Part shown: one piece after another, positions 1-10,305 of the stretch
Layout of the letters: the number at the start of each line of letters is the position of its first letter
How positions within the stretch are numbered: position 1 is the stretch's first letter
Source: Dactylonectria macrodidyma
Lineage: Eukaryota; Ascomycota; Sordariomycetes; Hypocreales; Nectriaceae
NCBI GenBank assembly: GCA_020744425.1
Contig: JAGMUV010000062.1
Span: 1 to 31,495, forward strand
DNA: 31,495 bases
Direction of reading: 5' to 3'
Translations under genes and position numbers: made by a program
Notes under the pieces: generated by a model
Database searches by the model: none
What the model was told of the DNA's origin: nothing
Seen by the model: the letters and a program-made list of their open reading frames with translations, nothing else

Positions 1-110
1 ATGGCGAGGCTAGGCTGGAACAGTTGTGCGAGAGAGGACAGTAAATGAGGCCCGATTATCGTTATTGTCATTGTCATATCCATCTGCACAATACCGGTAC
101 TAGCGGTAAT
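1..110 (+). pseudogene. 3' end of a Helitron PIF1-type helicase gene (window-edge fragment)
   Basis: The first bases read in frame (from position 2) as GEARLEQLC, then diverge and hit a TAA at about 46-48. The same DNA occurs at 13343-13430, where it is the C-terminus of a Helitron helicase (GEARLEQLCGG...). So the left edge holds the tail of a + strand Helitron whose body lies outside the window. Relative to the 13.3 kb copy the reading frame is altered after LEQLC, so this copy is probably decayed. It points toward the minus-strand Helitron at 918-7542, so the two are tail to tail. Confidence 0.65.
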
Positions 111-282
111 GTAATTTGGATAATAGGTTTCTTATATATAAATAGAAGTAGGTAGAAGGATAGAAAACCAATATATATATAATCAGAGCATAAGAGAGAA
201 TCTCATAAAATATAAGTATAAGGACAAGAGCAATAATGCTATCACAAACCGAGCTCCTTACCTCAGCAAGCTCAGGCCATTG
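111..282 (+). other. AT-rich Helitron 3' flank
   Basis: This AT-rich, TATATA-containing stretch carries no gene. Bases around 200-245 (gaatctcataaaatataag followed by ggacaagagcaa) resemble 13797-13830, downstream of the other + strand helicase fragment. It is therefore best read as the 3' untranslated or subterminal part of a Helitron. The exact Helitron end (hairpin plus CTRR) could not be fixed. Confidence 0.45.
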
Positions 283-491
283 TGTGCACTCCTCGAGCAA
301 ATGGCCTGAGGATTCTGTCCAGGTTTTTGGGCGCGTGCGGAGTTTTTTTTCCACCAAATAGACTCCATCTTAAAACTCATTTTCAAACCACAACCACAGG
401 GCGTCCAGTAAATCGAATGTACAAAATTTCTGCAGAGCAGTGGGCGTATTATTGGACATGGCACTCAGGCCATTTGCTCGAGGGGTGCACG
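283..491. mobile_element. small inverted-repeat element (MITE-like), about 209 bp
   Basis: Positions 283-310 and 464-491 are inverted repeats of 28 bp matching at 26 positions. The shared core reads CTCGAGCAAATGGCCTGAG on the left arm. The interior has no coding capacity. An extra partial copy of the inner arm (ctcaggccat) sits just outside at 271-280, so the left border may be rearranged. No convincing target-site duplication is visible, so the superfamily is unknown. Confidence 0.6.
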
Positions 492-917
492 TGAGTAGCG
501 TGCTCCGCTGCCGTAGGCACGAGCCACAATGGCAGGCACGAGCCACAATGCCTTGAGGAACGAAGTGACGAAAGGTTTTATATGCCGCCATCTTTTTCCG
601 GGCCTCAAATCACCTGACTCCTCCAATCAAAAGTTTCGCCCTTAAAACCCCGTGCTTCAGCACCTGACCAAACCCCTCGTGCTGTCAATATAACATCAAC
701 GAAAGAGATAAGATGACTAATCGTACCAGGCGGCAAGCACGTGTTATCTCTTCTAAGCTCTGTGATAACGCCCTGAAAGCGTTAGAAAACATCGAAATCG
801 AAAACGATCATGAACCACATCCTGAACATCAGCTTTAATCTGTAAATGCATTTTCACCTTATGGTCCCCTTCATCTACATCTTACTAACACTTATTGTCT
901 GACTTCTTGATCAGTTC
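492..917 (-). other. 3' flank of the minus-strand Helitron, with a 19-bp tandem duplication
   Basis: No gene is seen here. Positions 515-533 and 534-552 are a 19-bp tandem repeat (aggcacgagccacaatg...). Read on the minus strand, 551-575 gives acctttcg...ttcctcaaggcat, which resembles 14228-14275 and 10447-10462. These appear to be shared Helitron 3' subterminal sequence. A short hairpin (GTGC-TTCA-GCAC) lies near 651-662. The terminal CTRR could not be assigned. Confidence 0.4.
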
Positions 918-3900
918 TTATCCTGACCAGTCCCACAGCTCGGCTTTTCTGATCGTTGCGTCGCTCAACCGTTCCAGCCTCCACTCCGCTGCAACCATGT
1001 TGTCGGGCACCTTGTTGCCTACGAAGTCCCTCTCTCGCGCCTTTGACAGGAGCATGATGCCGTCCAGCGACTTGCATCGTGACAGCTGCACGTACAGACT
1101 GTACGGGTCGCATTGTGTCGGGACCACCTGACCGTCGATGCTCGTCGTCCTGGTTCCGCGCAGTTCGAGGGCAACCCGATCTAACGTTTTGCTTTGGACT
1201 TTGTAGTCCGTACATGCGAAAGCCGCGGCGCATGGCAGCCCCCGCCTACTGACGTTGTTCTTCTGCCACGGCCGCTTCCTCTGGCACTCTATTTTGATGC
1301 TGATAGGCGTCAGGAGGATCGTGCCGGGCGGCATACCGACGAAGCGGAGGTCTCTCGTCGTCTCCGACGCGAGCACGATCCCCGCCGGAGGGCCAAAGTG
1401 GAGGATGATATCGGCGTCGACGTGATAGCCCGGGTGCGCCTTGTCGAGGATGACGTCTAGCGCCGCGTAGCTTGCTCCGTTGACCAGCTTCAGTCCTTGG
1501 TGGGTGTTCTGGTTCACGACGACGGGCATACCCGGAACGAACATGAGGACGGCAGGTACCGGGATGGCGCTGTCGTCTCCCTGGTTGAGGATCATGACGG
1601 CTTCCTCCTCACTCGGCTCCCCGTCCTTCCATCTGTGCTCGGAGATGAAGATGCGCAGCGGCGCCCTCCGCTCCTTCTGGAAACAGAGGGACGCCTCGAT
1701 GTTCAGGTTCCAGCGGTTTCTGTTCAGCGGCGTCACCACCGTGATGCCCGACTCCCATGGGATCTGCCTGTCCTCCCGGTAGCAGGTGCTATTCAGTAAC
1801 TCCAGGTCTGACTGGTCTTGCACGCCCTGGCGCACTCGCGTCAGCAGCCGCTGCAGTTGTGGATCGCCGGCGGCGCGGACTTGTTCGTTTAGCATGACCA
1901 CCGTCGTGAACTTGTTCCATAGCGCGTGTGCCCTGTCGTGCTGGTACCTCTGCTCAGCTGTGAACGATCGTTCTTCGTCCCAGGCGATGGCCGTGCTCGG
2001 GAGCAGGATCGATCTCTCCTGCACGGGACGGAACTGGTGAAAGTCTCCGCAGAAGAGGACGGTGGGGATCCCACCGAAGTCGCGGGCAGATCCTCGGAGC
2101 TGGCAGAGCCGTTCGTTTACGGTGTACAGTGTCCTCGCCCCCAACATGCTTACCTCGTCTATGATCAGCAACCACTTCTCCTGCCACTCGGCCGTGGTCT
2201 GCCCATCGATACGGAGACCAGAAGAGCTGGGCGCTGCAAAGCCGTCCGGCTCTACTCGGCGAGACCGCGCCGCCGTATCTTTGGAGAACCCGCATGCGGA
2301 GTGGATGGTGATCCCGTCAATGCTCGCGGCGGCCGTTCCCGACGTCGCCGTTAGCAACAGACGGTGCGACATCCCCCTGCTCGCGAACAGCTCGGCGACG
2401 GCACCAATGACTCGTGATTTCCCCGTGCCGCCCTCGCCGCCGACGAATTGGCAGAGCTGAGATGTCCCTTGTTCATCGCGACGTACCCGGTCGAGTTGGC
2501 GGCATATCAGTCGGAAGGCGATGCTCTGTCTCTCGTTGAGCGTGAACGCCTCAGCCAGTTGCCTCCCTGCCTCGGAAAACGACGTCGACGGGCCGAAGTG
2601 GATGCTCGTCGAAGGACCTGTGCCCCGGACTGAGGCCCCCGGATCGGCACTTGTGAGACCCTCGCCCTGCTCGCCGAACCCGTTCGGCTCACAGTCCACA
2701 GCTGAACCGTGACCTATGGTGTCGTCGTCAGGCCGGCCTTGTATTCCCTGGATCATCCTTTCTCTCTCTTTCGACACATTCCTTTGCTGCGACTTGATGG
2801 ACCTGATCAACCCCTGTCCTGGTACATCTGCCCCCAGAAACGGTCCTTCTTGGGCGTCCAGCCCCTGCTCGTTAAATATCGCACGGCACGGCTCGTCCAT
2901 TGAACGCAAGGCCACTTGGTGGAATCGACTCAACTGCCGTATCATTCTCGAGATCTCCTTCGAGCCGGCCGTGACCTGGTTGGCTCCCATCGTCGTCCTC
3001 AAGACGTCGATGAGGCGGATTGCGTTGGCGACGCCGTCCGACCGGAACGCCCGACCCGGTCCCTCATCACCGTCGCCCATATCCGGGCCGATCGCCTCGG
3101 AGGTGGGATCGCCGTCCCCGGATTGGGCGGCCCACTGCTTCGCATCGCGTTTCGCGTCTTCAGCCGACCGGTGAAGGAGTTGGATGTTATCTGCGAGGAA
3201 GGACATCCTCCGGGGCAGCGCCTGTTTCTGTCTTTCCCAGATGGTGTTGATATCGCCTGATGTCTCGGACGAGAACAATTCCCACGGCACGAATATTGCG
3301 AGATGCTGGACTGCCGCCCTACCATAGCAACGTCAGCTTTTGGGCAGACATGTCAAGCTATTCGCGTGCTCGCTACGTACCTCTTATGGTAGACCTCGCC
3401 TTCGTCGCTAAAGTCCGTACTCAGGTAACCATCGAAACAGACGACAGCGTGCTCGCCGGGCTTTCGCAGCGCTTGCACCCACGTCTGCGAGAGGGGCCAC
3501 GAGCTGTCGAATTGCACCTCCCCCCAGACTCCTGCTCCGTTGCTCCTCCGCTTCAGCTTGACTACGGACATGTAGTCGTACAGCGACAGTCCCTGCAGTA
3601 GTCCGCCGCGGTGCGGGTATGCTTGCAGGAAAGAGATCCTTTGTCCGGCCTCTTCTAGGAGTACCGTCTCCTCGACCTGCTCGTCCGCCATCTCCATGCC
3701 GCTCTGGCGTCGCAGGTGCCGCCACCGTCGGAAGATGTGCCAGTAAAGGGAAGATGCATTAAGGAAGGTCCAGCCATGGTTGCTCGCAAACTCAGTAGGA
3801 TACCCTAGCAAATGAGCGACGACTTCGACCTGCGACAGCGGCCGGTCTGTGAAGATGCGATTCGCGACTCTCATCAGGAACTGGCGCGTTCTGTTCTGGT

Positions 3901-6900
3901 CTCGCTTCGCCTCCTCCGTCTGGCTCTCGGTGACCGACTCGTTCAGGACGGGGAGCAGTTCTGCCGCTGCGGCCACCCTTTTCCACACCGGATCCTCGAC
4001 CTTGGTTGCATAGTTGGTCACGTAGAACACGATGGCCATGGTCTTGCACTGAGTCGCGATGAAGGAGATGTCGTGGTTGTGTCGCAATCCTACCGCCATG
4101 GCCTTGTTCCACCGGTTCACCATGCTGTGACTTCGCCGGATCTGCAACACTCCGCTTTCAGTGAACGCCGTCCTCTCCACTAATCTCCACGGCGCCTTGA
4201 ACCGGCACGGATCTCGATTCTTGCGCTGTCCCTTGATGGAGTATTTCACGCACGTAGGGCTGTGGGTGTGGATCTGGGTAGCGCCTGCGCAAAAGTTGCT
4301 TTCCTCGTCGAACGAGGAGGCGAACTGCTGGCTGTTCCGCAGCAGCGACGATATGTCCGACGTCACGGACCTCTCCGCCTGCACCACCGAGGAAGCCTCC
4401 TGGTCGAGATCCTACATTTATCGACTCTCATGTTAGATAATGCGTTCCTGAGTCGCTCTTGCGCGCGGGGAACCAACCTCCTCGAAGACGCTGTCGATGT
4501 ACCGGATGACTCTCTCCCGGTACTCCGCTTGATCCTCCCCCGCGACATCTCCGAGTATGGAGCTGAGGTGCATGTTTCCCTGGAGCCAGAGCAATCCGTG
4601 GACGTGGAGCGCCCCGCGCTCGTTAGTCTCCACAGCCCCAAAGTACCTGCTGATCCGCCCAAACACAGAATCCACTCCCACCTTCACGTAGTGTTCGAAG
4701 AACATGGACATCTCCCGGTGGAAGAAGACTGCTGAGCTGAGGGGATCCGAGACCGCCAGCCGTGCTCGCTTATATGCTAGGTCGAGGCTCGTTAGAAAGG
4801 CCTCGGCTTCGTCCGGATCCCGCGTCCGATATGCAGCAAGCCTGAGCTTGACCGGGTTTGTGATGTCGTTCGGGTTCAGCGTGAACCATATCGCGGGTAT
4901 GCCTTCCCGTATAATGAGCGACTTGATCTTCCGCCGCATGCTCAGCCGGCTCTCCCTCGACATTGGCTGGCGGAACCCGTACAGCGACAGGCTCCTCAAT
5001 AACTGGCCAACGGCCTCGTCACCCGTCTTCCTGGTCGTCTCCAGCTCGACTTTGGCCGCCTCCAACCTCTCCGCGCTCAGCGAGCCTACAATGCGCTCCA
5101 CCTCCGGGAAGTTCTTCCTCGTCACGCTGAGCATGCTGACGCGACGATTTCTCGACCTCACTCCCATGTTGAAGACGAGAAAGGCGAAGACGTGATGTGT
5201 CGCGAACCGGCCGCCGTGGCGCTGGAGCACCACTTTGGCCCACGTCTCTAGGGTCATATTTCGCGACGAGACGAGACTCCGCGCCCTGGCCTCCGCTTCG
5301 ACGCTTCCATCCACCTCACCGCCCACGTCCGTGAGGCTCTCCTCGGCCTGGCGTGGGCCCCCTCTACCGATAGGAAACAGAGTCGGGAACGTCTTTGCAA
5401 AGAACGGTGCGTCGAAGGGATCGGCAAAGTCCTCCCCCCTGGACACGAGAATATAGGGTTCACGCGTGTCTCCATGTCGCACCTCGGCCGATCCCGCCCA
5501 CATCCCAGCCCGTATTTCGTAACGGGCATCATCATGGCGCAGAGCATCGTAGACATACCGCAACTTCTCCGCGTCCGCGATATCCGGTCGCCCATCGAGG
5601 GCGAACATCCCGGACGAGCTGATCTCGTGGACCGGGCCGGCAGCGGCGGTAGCACTATCGACGTTCTCGTCTCCGGCTTCACAATCGGCATCCACTGATT
5701 TCCCCGCCGCGTCCCCCCCGATGCCTGCATCGAACCCGTGGCCCAGCGTTGCCAGCACTTCTCGAATATCTACGCTTCCCTCATCCTCCAAGCCGCGCTC
5801 TGTGGGTGGCACGACTTGTGCCGTTCGTGCCTTCTCCCACGCCGACGGCTCGTCCCGTTCCAAACGCTCATAGACTTGGTATGGCACACCGTGCGACGGT
5901 GCATTCCAGCTATCCAGTTCCGCCGTATCAATGTCGATGTCGACATACAAAGGATTGTGCCTCTTCAGCCACATTAGGGCCCTTTCCACAACTCGGCGCC
6001 GCACCGAGAGCAGTGCCGAGAGATCGCTCGGCGCCGCACCGAGAGCAGTGCCGAGAGATCGCTCGGCGCCGGCCTCTCCGGCCCCTGCCACGACACGTGA
6101 ATGTCATCCATAACCTTCAGGAGCGGATGCGGAAGCACCCTTGTCGCTAGCTCCTGCACGTTGTTGGGGAATACCGTGATGTGCCCCTTGACATGCCTCG
6201 GATATCTCACATTCTGCCGGTGCCCCTCTGGGATGCTGTACTTGGTGATGAAGCCGTAACACGAGTTCAGCGCGATGAGCTTCTCCTCCACCGGCGTGAG
6301 GCCCTTCAGCTCATCGGGAAACATGTGCTCGCATCCTAGCTTGGTGTGCAGCTGTGCGGCCGGAGACAAGGCGCCTCTCTTCAGTTGTCTCACGCAATCC
6401 GCACACCCACGAATCTTCCCCCCCACAGGGAAGCACCGGAGGCACTTGAAGGGTGATCCATCGCGCTTCTCGACAGGACTTGCCATCCACCTGTCCCACT
6501 CAACATCTTCCAACTCTGCCCTGCTGTACTTACGGTAGCAGAACATGCAGGTGAGGATCGGTAACGTCCTCGTCTCATGAAACGCCTTGTAAAATTCCTG
6601 GACCGTCTTCACCTTCCTCTCGTGAGGCACAGGCGCACACCATTCCTGTCCGTGTGAGAGTCGTTCCTTCTCCGCAAACTCTTCATCGAGCGCCTCTAAG
6701 ACGCAGGCGAGGTCCCCCGCCTGTTCTTCCTCGTCCCTCTCTCGGCGGACCGCGGCCCTCTTGCGCTTCGGTGCTGGCTGATCAGTGCGGCCAGAACCCG
6801 CTCTCTTCCTTCCCGGCTGCGTACTCGGCCCCGCAGGAGGAGCACCGTCCTCCGCCGCATCCTCGGCCTCGCCGGCGACTTGGCCGAACGACTCCACTGT

Positions 6901-7542
6901 CCTCGTCCGTTTCCATTGCCAAATATTGTCGTTTCTCGACTCCTCGGAAATATCAGCCACCGTCCGAAGCCCTAGATCTGCGACCAGAGACCTTCGCCCA
7001 GCCTCCAGCATTTCCTCCCATGGACGGGAATCTGATCCCGCGAGCATCGCCGTATTCAGCTGATTGTGCGCCTCTTCCTCGCTGGCCGGTCGTGGGGCTA
7101 ACGGCACCCCGCTGCCTCCGTCTATCTGAACGGACCGGAACAATGTTCCAGGCCTTGCAAGCTGGTTATTTCCCGGCCTTGCAGCCTCGTTGTTTCCCGG
7201 TCTGCCTTCTAGGCTCCTTGGCTGCCTCTCGACGCTGCCAGACTCCCTCGGTTTCCGACCCCGCCGCCTGCGAGAACCCTCCTCCCTCGATTGTTCGTAC
7301 TCTCTTTGCGTCGCCTCTAAAATGTCGGCCGACGTCCGGATGCCGAGACTCGCCAGCCCTGAAGCGTCGACCGGTCCCGGTGCCACTGAGTTGCTCTCTG
7401 TCCTAGCTGCCTCCTGGAACTGCAGCTGCGCAGCCTCGAAGATGTCCGCCGATGTACGGATTCCCAGACCGGCAAGCGCAACGTTCTCGCGGTTGCGCGC
7501 ATCCCGTCGGCGGAACTGCTCGGCTAGACTCTCCTTCTCCAT
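918..7542 (-). pseudogene. Helitron RepHel: DUF6570-like + HUH Rep nuclease + PIF1-type helicase, one frame-breaking duplication
   Basis: This is a rolling-circle transposase. The ATG is at 7542 (MEKESLAEQF). I infer three exons: 7542-4478, 4411-3381 and 3318-918. The introns 4477-4412 (GTTGGT...TAG) and 3380-3319 (GTACGT...TAG) splice in phase. Ignoring one 35-bp duplication, the product is about 2,153 aa. In order it shows three LGIRTSADI-type repeats (residues 25-38, 65-78, 189-202), a basic KRKR segment (about 259-262), a cysteine-rich region (CMFC, CLRC, CADC, about 332-383) typical of fungal Helitrons (DUF6570), the Helitron_like_N Rep region with HUH motif ALHVHGLLW and paired tyrosines FYVTNYATK, and a helicase with Walker A GGEGGTGKS, Walker B LLIIDEVSMLG, FCGDFHQFRPV and motif VI YVQLSRCKSLDG. 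The only lesion I see is the tandem duplication at 5992-6061, which shifts frame. All named catalytic motifs are intact. Confidence 0.92.
5992..6070 (-). repeat. 35-bp tandem duplication inside the Helitron coding region
   Basis: Units 5992-6026 and 6027-6061 are identical, and a partial 9-bp third copy (ctcggcgcc) occupies 6062-6070. Since 35 is not a multiple of 3, the downstream frame is lost: one frame runs from the N-terminus into a stop at 5974, and the other resumes the Rep part. With a single unit the frame is continuous. The 9-bp direct repeat flanking one unit suggests slippage or microhomology-driven duplication. Confidence 0.9.
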
Positions 7543-8343
7543 AATGAATCGCCTTTACTAGCTCTCCTACCTTAGTATTTCTGCCACGCTGTACAAAACA
7601 CGACGCAGGGCCCCAGATAAATAATCCTACCACCTTGTCCATGACCTCCTACCGCCCGACCCTCCGACCCTGGGCCTTGCTCCTGCGTAGTCCTAGAATC
7701 CGTCCTCTACGTCTCAACCCGGGTTTCCCCTGATCCTCTGCTCCGGCAGAAGCGGAGATACCATTCCACCCAGGGCCGCAAAGGCAGGCTATATTGCCTT
7801 GAATCGATGGTGATATCTTCCGGGCGTCTCAATGTCTGCCGTCTTCTGCCCTCGCCAATCGATTTGGCGGAGATATTAAGGTTTTCTGTCACATATCTGG
7901 ATATCGGATTTCTACGGTTATGATAACAGTCAAGCTTTCTGTCTTTCGTCATAGGCGTCCATAGCCACTGGCCTCGTCACCGGCCTCGTCATCGGCCTCG
8001 TCATCAGCCTCATCACAAGACCGGCCTTTCCTCTGATCAGGTGAATAGCTAGATAAATTCAAATAGTCCGTAGCATCCGGACCGTCTCGGCTGTCCGATA
8101 TCATCCGAGGTCATCATCAGTCTCTTCATCTATAAGACTGACCCAAAGACCCTCATTAGATAGGATGAATAGCAAGAGCTTCTCAAACATATGATCACTT
8201 CCATCTGCTAGATGCAACATTTTCTCCTCTAACACCGCGTCCGTCACAACACCCGGTGGCTCGACCTAGGCGGTGTGTCAAAAATTTGGGATGAAGCCCT
8301 TATATGAGCCCCTCATGCACCCCCCGACTCCTTGCCCCTTTCC
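7543..8343. other. divergent intergenic region between RepHel and the OB-fold-like gene, with a 12-bp minisatellite
   Basis: About 800 bp separates the minus-strand RepHel start from the + strand gene that begins at 8344 or 8377. No gene is supported. Four 12-bp units (ggcctcgtcatc type) lie at 7969-8016. If the two genes belong to one element, this is a shared bidirectional promoter; if not, the Helitron 5' end (TC) lies in here. I could not identify that end. Confidence 0.5.
7969..8016 (+). repeat. 12-bp minisatellite, four units
   Basis: Units at 7969, 7981, 7993 and 8005 follow the pattern ggcctcgtcatc with small changes. They are non-coding on both strands as far as I can tell. Confidence 0.8.
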
Positions 8344-9445
8344 ATGCATTGCTTCGGCCTTCAACCTCTGCTCGACATGTCTCGGCAAGTGACCTTCTCG
8401 AATACCATCCACCTGCGAGACTTTGTGGACAGCATCACGGACGACCCGAGTCGGGAAAACGCACCCAACTACGTCGAGATCCAGGCTGACGTCAACATCT
8501 TTGAGGAGGACGGCTTCTATACTTCTAGCATCGACATCGAGCCCATTCGCACCCGCATTCATGCCTATTTGACGTGAGAAGAGCGCGACCTCTACACCCC
8601 TAACACCTTCTTCTATGCCGACGGCCGCTTCTCCGCCACCCAGTCCGTGGGCGGCACACTAGAGATCAGCGTCCAGGCCCTCAGTTTGTCGAGGTACGTC
8701 ACGACTCACACTCGGTCTCACACGGCCTGACCTTCCTAGACACCCTGGTGACGTCTCCGACTTCGAAGAGTATCGCCGCTACTTACCAGGACAGTGGCTC
8801 CCGATAGTGACCGTTATCGGATCCGTGCCATCACCTAACGACAACACCAGCGACCCTTCTGAGCCTCGCCGGTTCACCGTTGAAACATCCGTGTACGACG
8901 CCTCAAAGGCATCTCCGGTCCCGTTCTCTGTGGCTTGTTTCTTTGAAAATACGAAGCGGTGGCAAAAAGTCAGAACACCATCACCGGGAGCTCTCCTGAG
9001 CATCACCGCCAAGGTAGCTGGTCGCACCACTGACACCAATCATTTGGCCCTCCGTGTCCTGGACTTGGCCTACCTGCCGAGGCCTGCCCAAGTCCCCCCG
9101 GCCACGCCGACTCCGACCGCTACTCCGCCTTCAAAGCGGTCCGCTCGCTGGGAGGGCCGGGCTACTCCATCCTCCCCTTCAAAGAGACAGCGCGTCTCCG
9201 AGGGCGCCAGCGACGTTGCGGAGCCATCCTATGGGAATCCAACTTCGCAAGAAGCGACAGGAGGCCGCCTCCATCTACCGCACCTAGCGGACAACGCAAA
9301 AGCCTTACCCAATCCCCCATCCCCGTTGATTATAGCTGATGCTGAGGAATCCTCAATCACATTAGCCCCTTCCCCCAGTCCTGATGGTGGAACACGGCCG
9401 CATCGCAGCCGGCACCCCCCTAAGAAATATGCCGATAGAGAGTAG
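8344..9445 (+). pseudogene. OB-fold-like (putative RPA-like ssDNA-binding) protein, one in-frame TGA
   Basis: In-frame ATGs occur at 8344 and 8377. Exon 1 is 8344-8693, the intron 8694-8739 (GTACGT...CTGAC...TAG, 46 bp) and exon 2 8740-9445, giving about 351 codons. A TGA at 8575-8577 (codon 78) interrupts otherwise continuous sequence (YLT, then EERDLYTPNTFFYADGRF). The middle shows alternating beta-strand-like segments WLPIVTVIGSV, RRFTVETSVYD, PFSVACFFENTKRWQKV, GALLSITAKVAGR and LALRVLDLAYLPR, the spacing expected of an OB barrel. The tail is Ser/Pro-rich with basic, NLS-like stretches (PSKRSAR, SPSKRQRV). I do not recognise a named family; the OB-fold assignment is inferred from pattern only. 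The gene is divergent from the Helitron RepHel, which suggests an accessory role. The TGA may be a nonsense mutation of CGA. Confidence 0.55.
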
Positions 9446-9538
9446 ACAATGGTCACTGCCATGGTGTCAGGCGCCTCTACATTTGAATGTATTTCTCCCT
9501 TTCACCCTCCTGTCCTATACCTAGCCATGACTCTCGAT

Positions 9539-9566
9539 CTTGCAAGGCGACTCTTGCAAGGTGACT
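9539..9566 (+). repeat. 14-bp tandem duplication
   Basis: cttgcaaggcgact (9539-9552) is followed directly by cttgcaaggtgact (9553-9566), with one mismatch. It lies in the short spacer between the OB-fold-like gene and the MYND gene. Confidence 0.85.
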
Positions 9567-9573
9567 CCCCTGC

Positions 9574-10119
9574 TCAGTTACTTTCTTCGTCCCGAGATAC
9601 ACACGTTCCCCTGTGTGTCTTCCAGTCTGCCTTCTGGTGGTCTTTGCCACAGTATGCCACAGCTTTGCACCGCCCGCACTTCCTGATCCCTTCTATCTTT
9701 CCGCACACCGCGCAAACTATGGCTTCCACCTGAGCCTCGGCCCCTGCTCCAACTTCGAACATCTCCTCCTGGATGGCTTGTCGCGTCTGGCTTTCGCATT
9801 CGCCTTTCCCACACACTCCGCTAACAAGAACTCCAACGTAGGGATCACCCTCTTTGTGAAGAAAGGACATTGGCGTCTGTAGAACGGTCGCGATGGGTGA
9901 TCCGCAAATTCCGCAAAACGGATTAGATGCTGCGCGACAAGCCGGTTCGTGTTCTTTTAAAAAAGGCAGTACTGCACGTTGAAAACGATAGGCGTATGAA
10001 TCATCTTGCCGGGCATAGGATAGGGGCCTGACGAGACTCTTTGAAATCTCGTGAGTAAAATTCAGACCTTCAGGGATATTGTCGCACGAAAATTGGAACC
10101 GAACCGGGCACGTCGACAT
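9574..10119 (-). CDS. MYND zinc-finger protein
   Basis: The frame is open from an ATG at 10119 (MSTCPVRFQF) to the stop at 9574, about 181 aa. An upstream in-frame ATG lies near 10305, but the extra 62 residues look like untranslated leader, so I prefer the inner start. The C-terminus is a MYND finger: CAVCGKIEG, KCGRCKAVAYC, then HQKADWKTHRGTC, with the full C-x2-C...C-x2-C...YC...C/H-type ligand set. An additional CGICGSP motif lies in the middle. MYND fingers bind proline-rich peptides, and in fungi they occur in many small proteins of unknown role. No lesions are seen. Whether it is a host gene or one captured by a Helitron cannot be told from the sequence; it sits between Helitron pieces. 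Confidence 0.75.
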   Translation of the reverse strand: MSTCPVRFQFSCDNIPEGLNFTHEISKSLVRPLSYARQDDSYAYRFQRAVLPFLKEHEPACRAASNPFCGICGSPIATVLQTPMSFLHKEGDPYVGVLVSGVCGKGECESQTRQAIQEEMFEVGAGAEAQVEAIVCAVCGKIEGIRKCGRCKAVAYCGKDHQKADWKTHRGTCVSRDEESN

Positions 10120-10305
10120 GTTCACGATGAGAGAGGACGGTAGATGCTGTATCTTGCAATCAAATAAATTGACCACAATGGTTGTAATCGTGAGCTTTTG
10201 GGAGAGTGAGTGCCAGTAATATGACTCCGCCCGGATTGCTATTAAGGTTTTCCTAATGTTTTGTAAAGAGCCTTGATACGTTTCAAGTCTCGACATGCCA
10301 ATCAC

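Noticed and set aside
895..7561. Many + strand frames of 60-250 codons opposite the Helitron (for example 6654-7406)
   Set aside because: They are antisense shadows of a GC-rich coding region and show no domain; the minus strand carries clear Rep and helicase motifs.
8575..8660. Intron from GTGAGA at 8574 to the CAG near 8643 that would remove the TGA
   Set aside because: Joining at that acceptor throws the next exon out of frame, and the skipped stretch reads as good protein.
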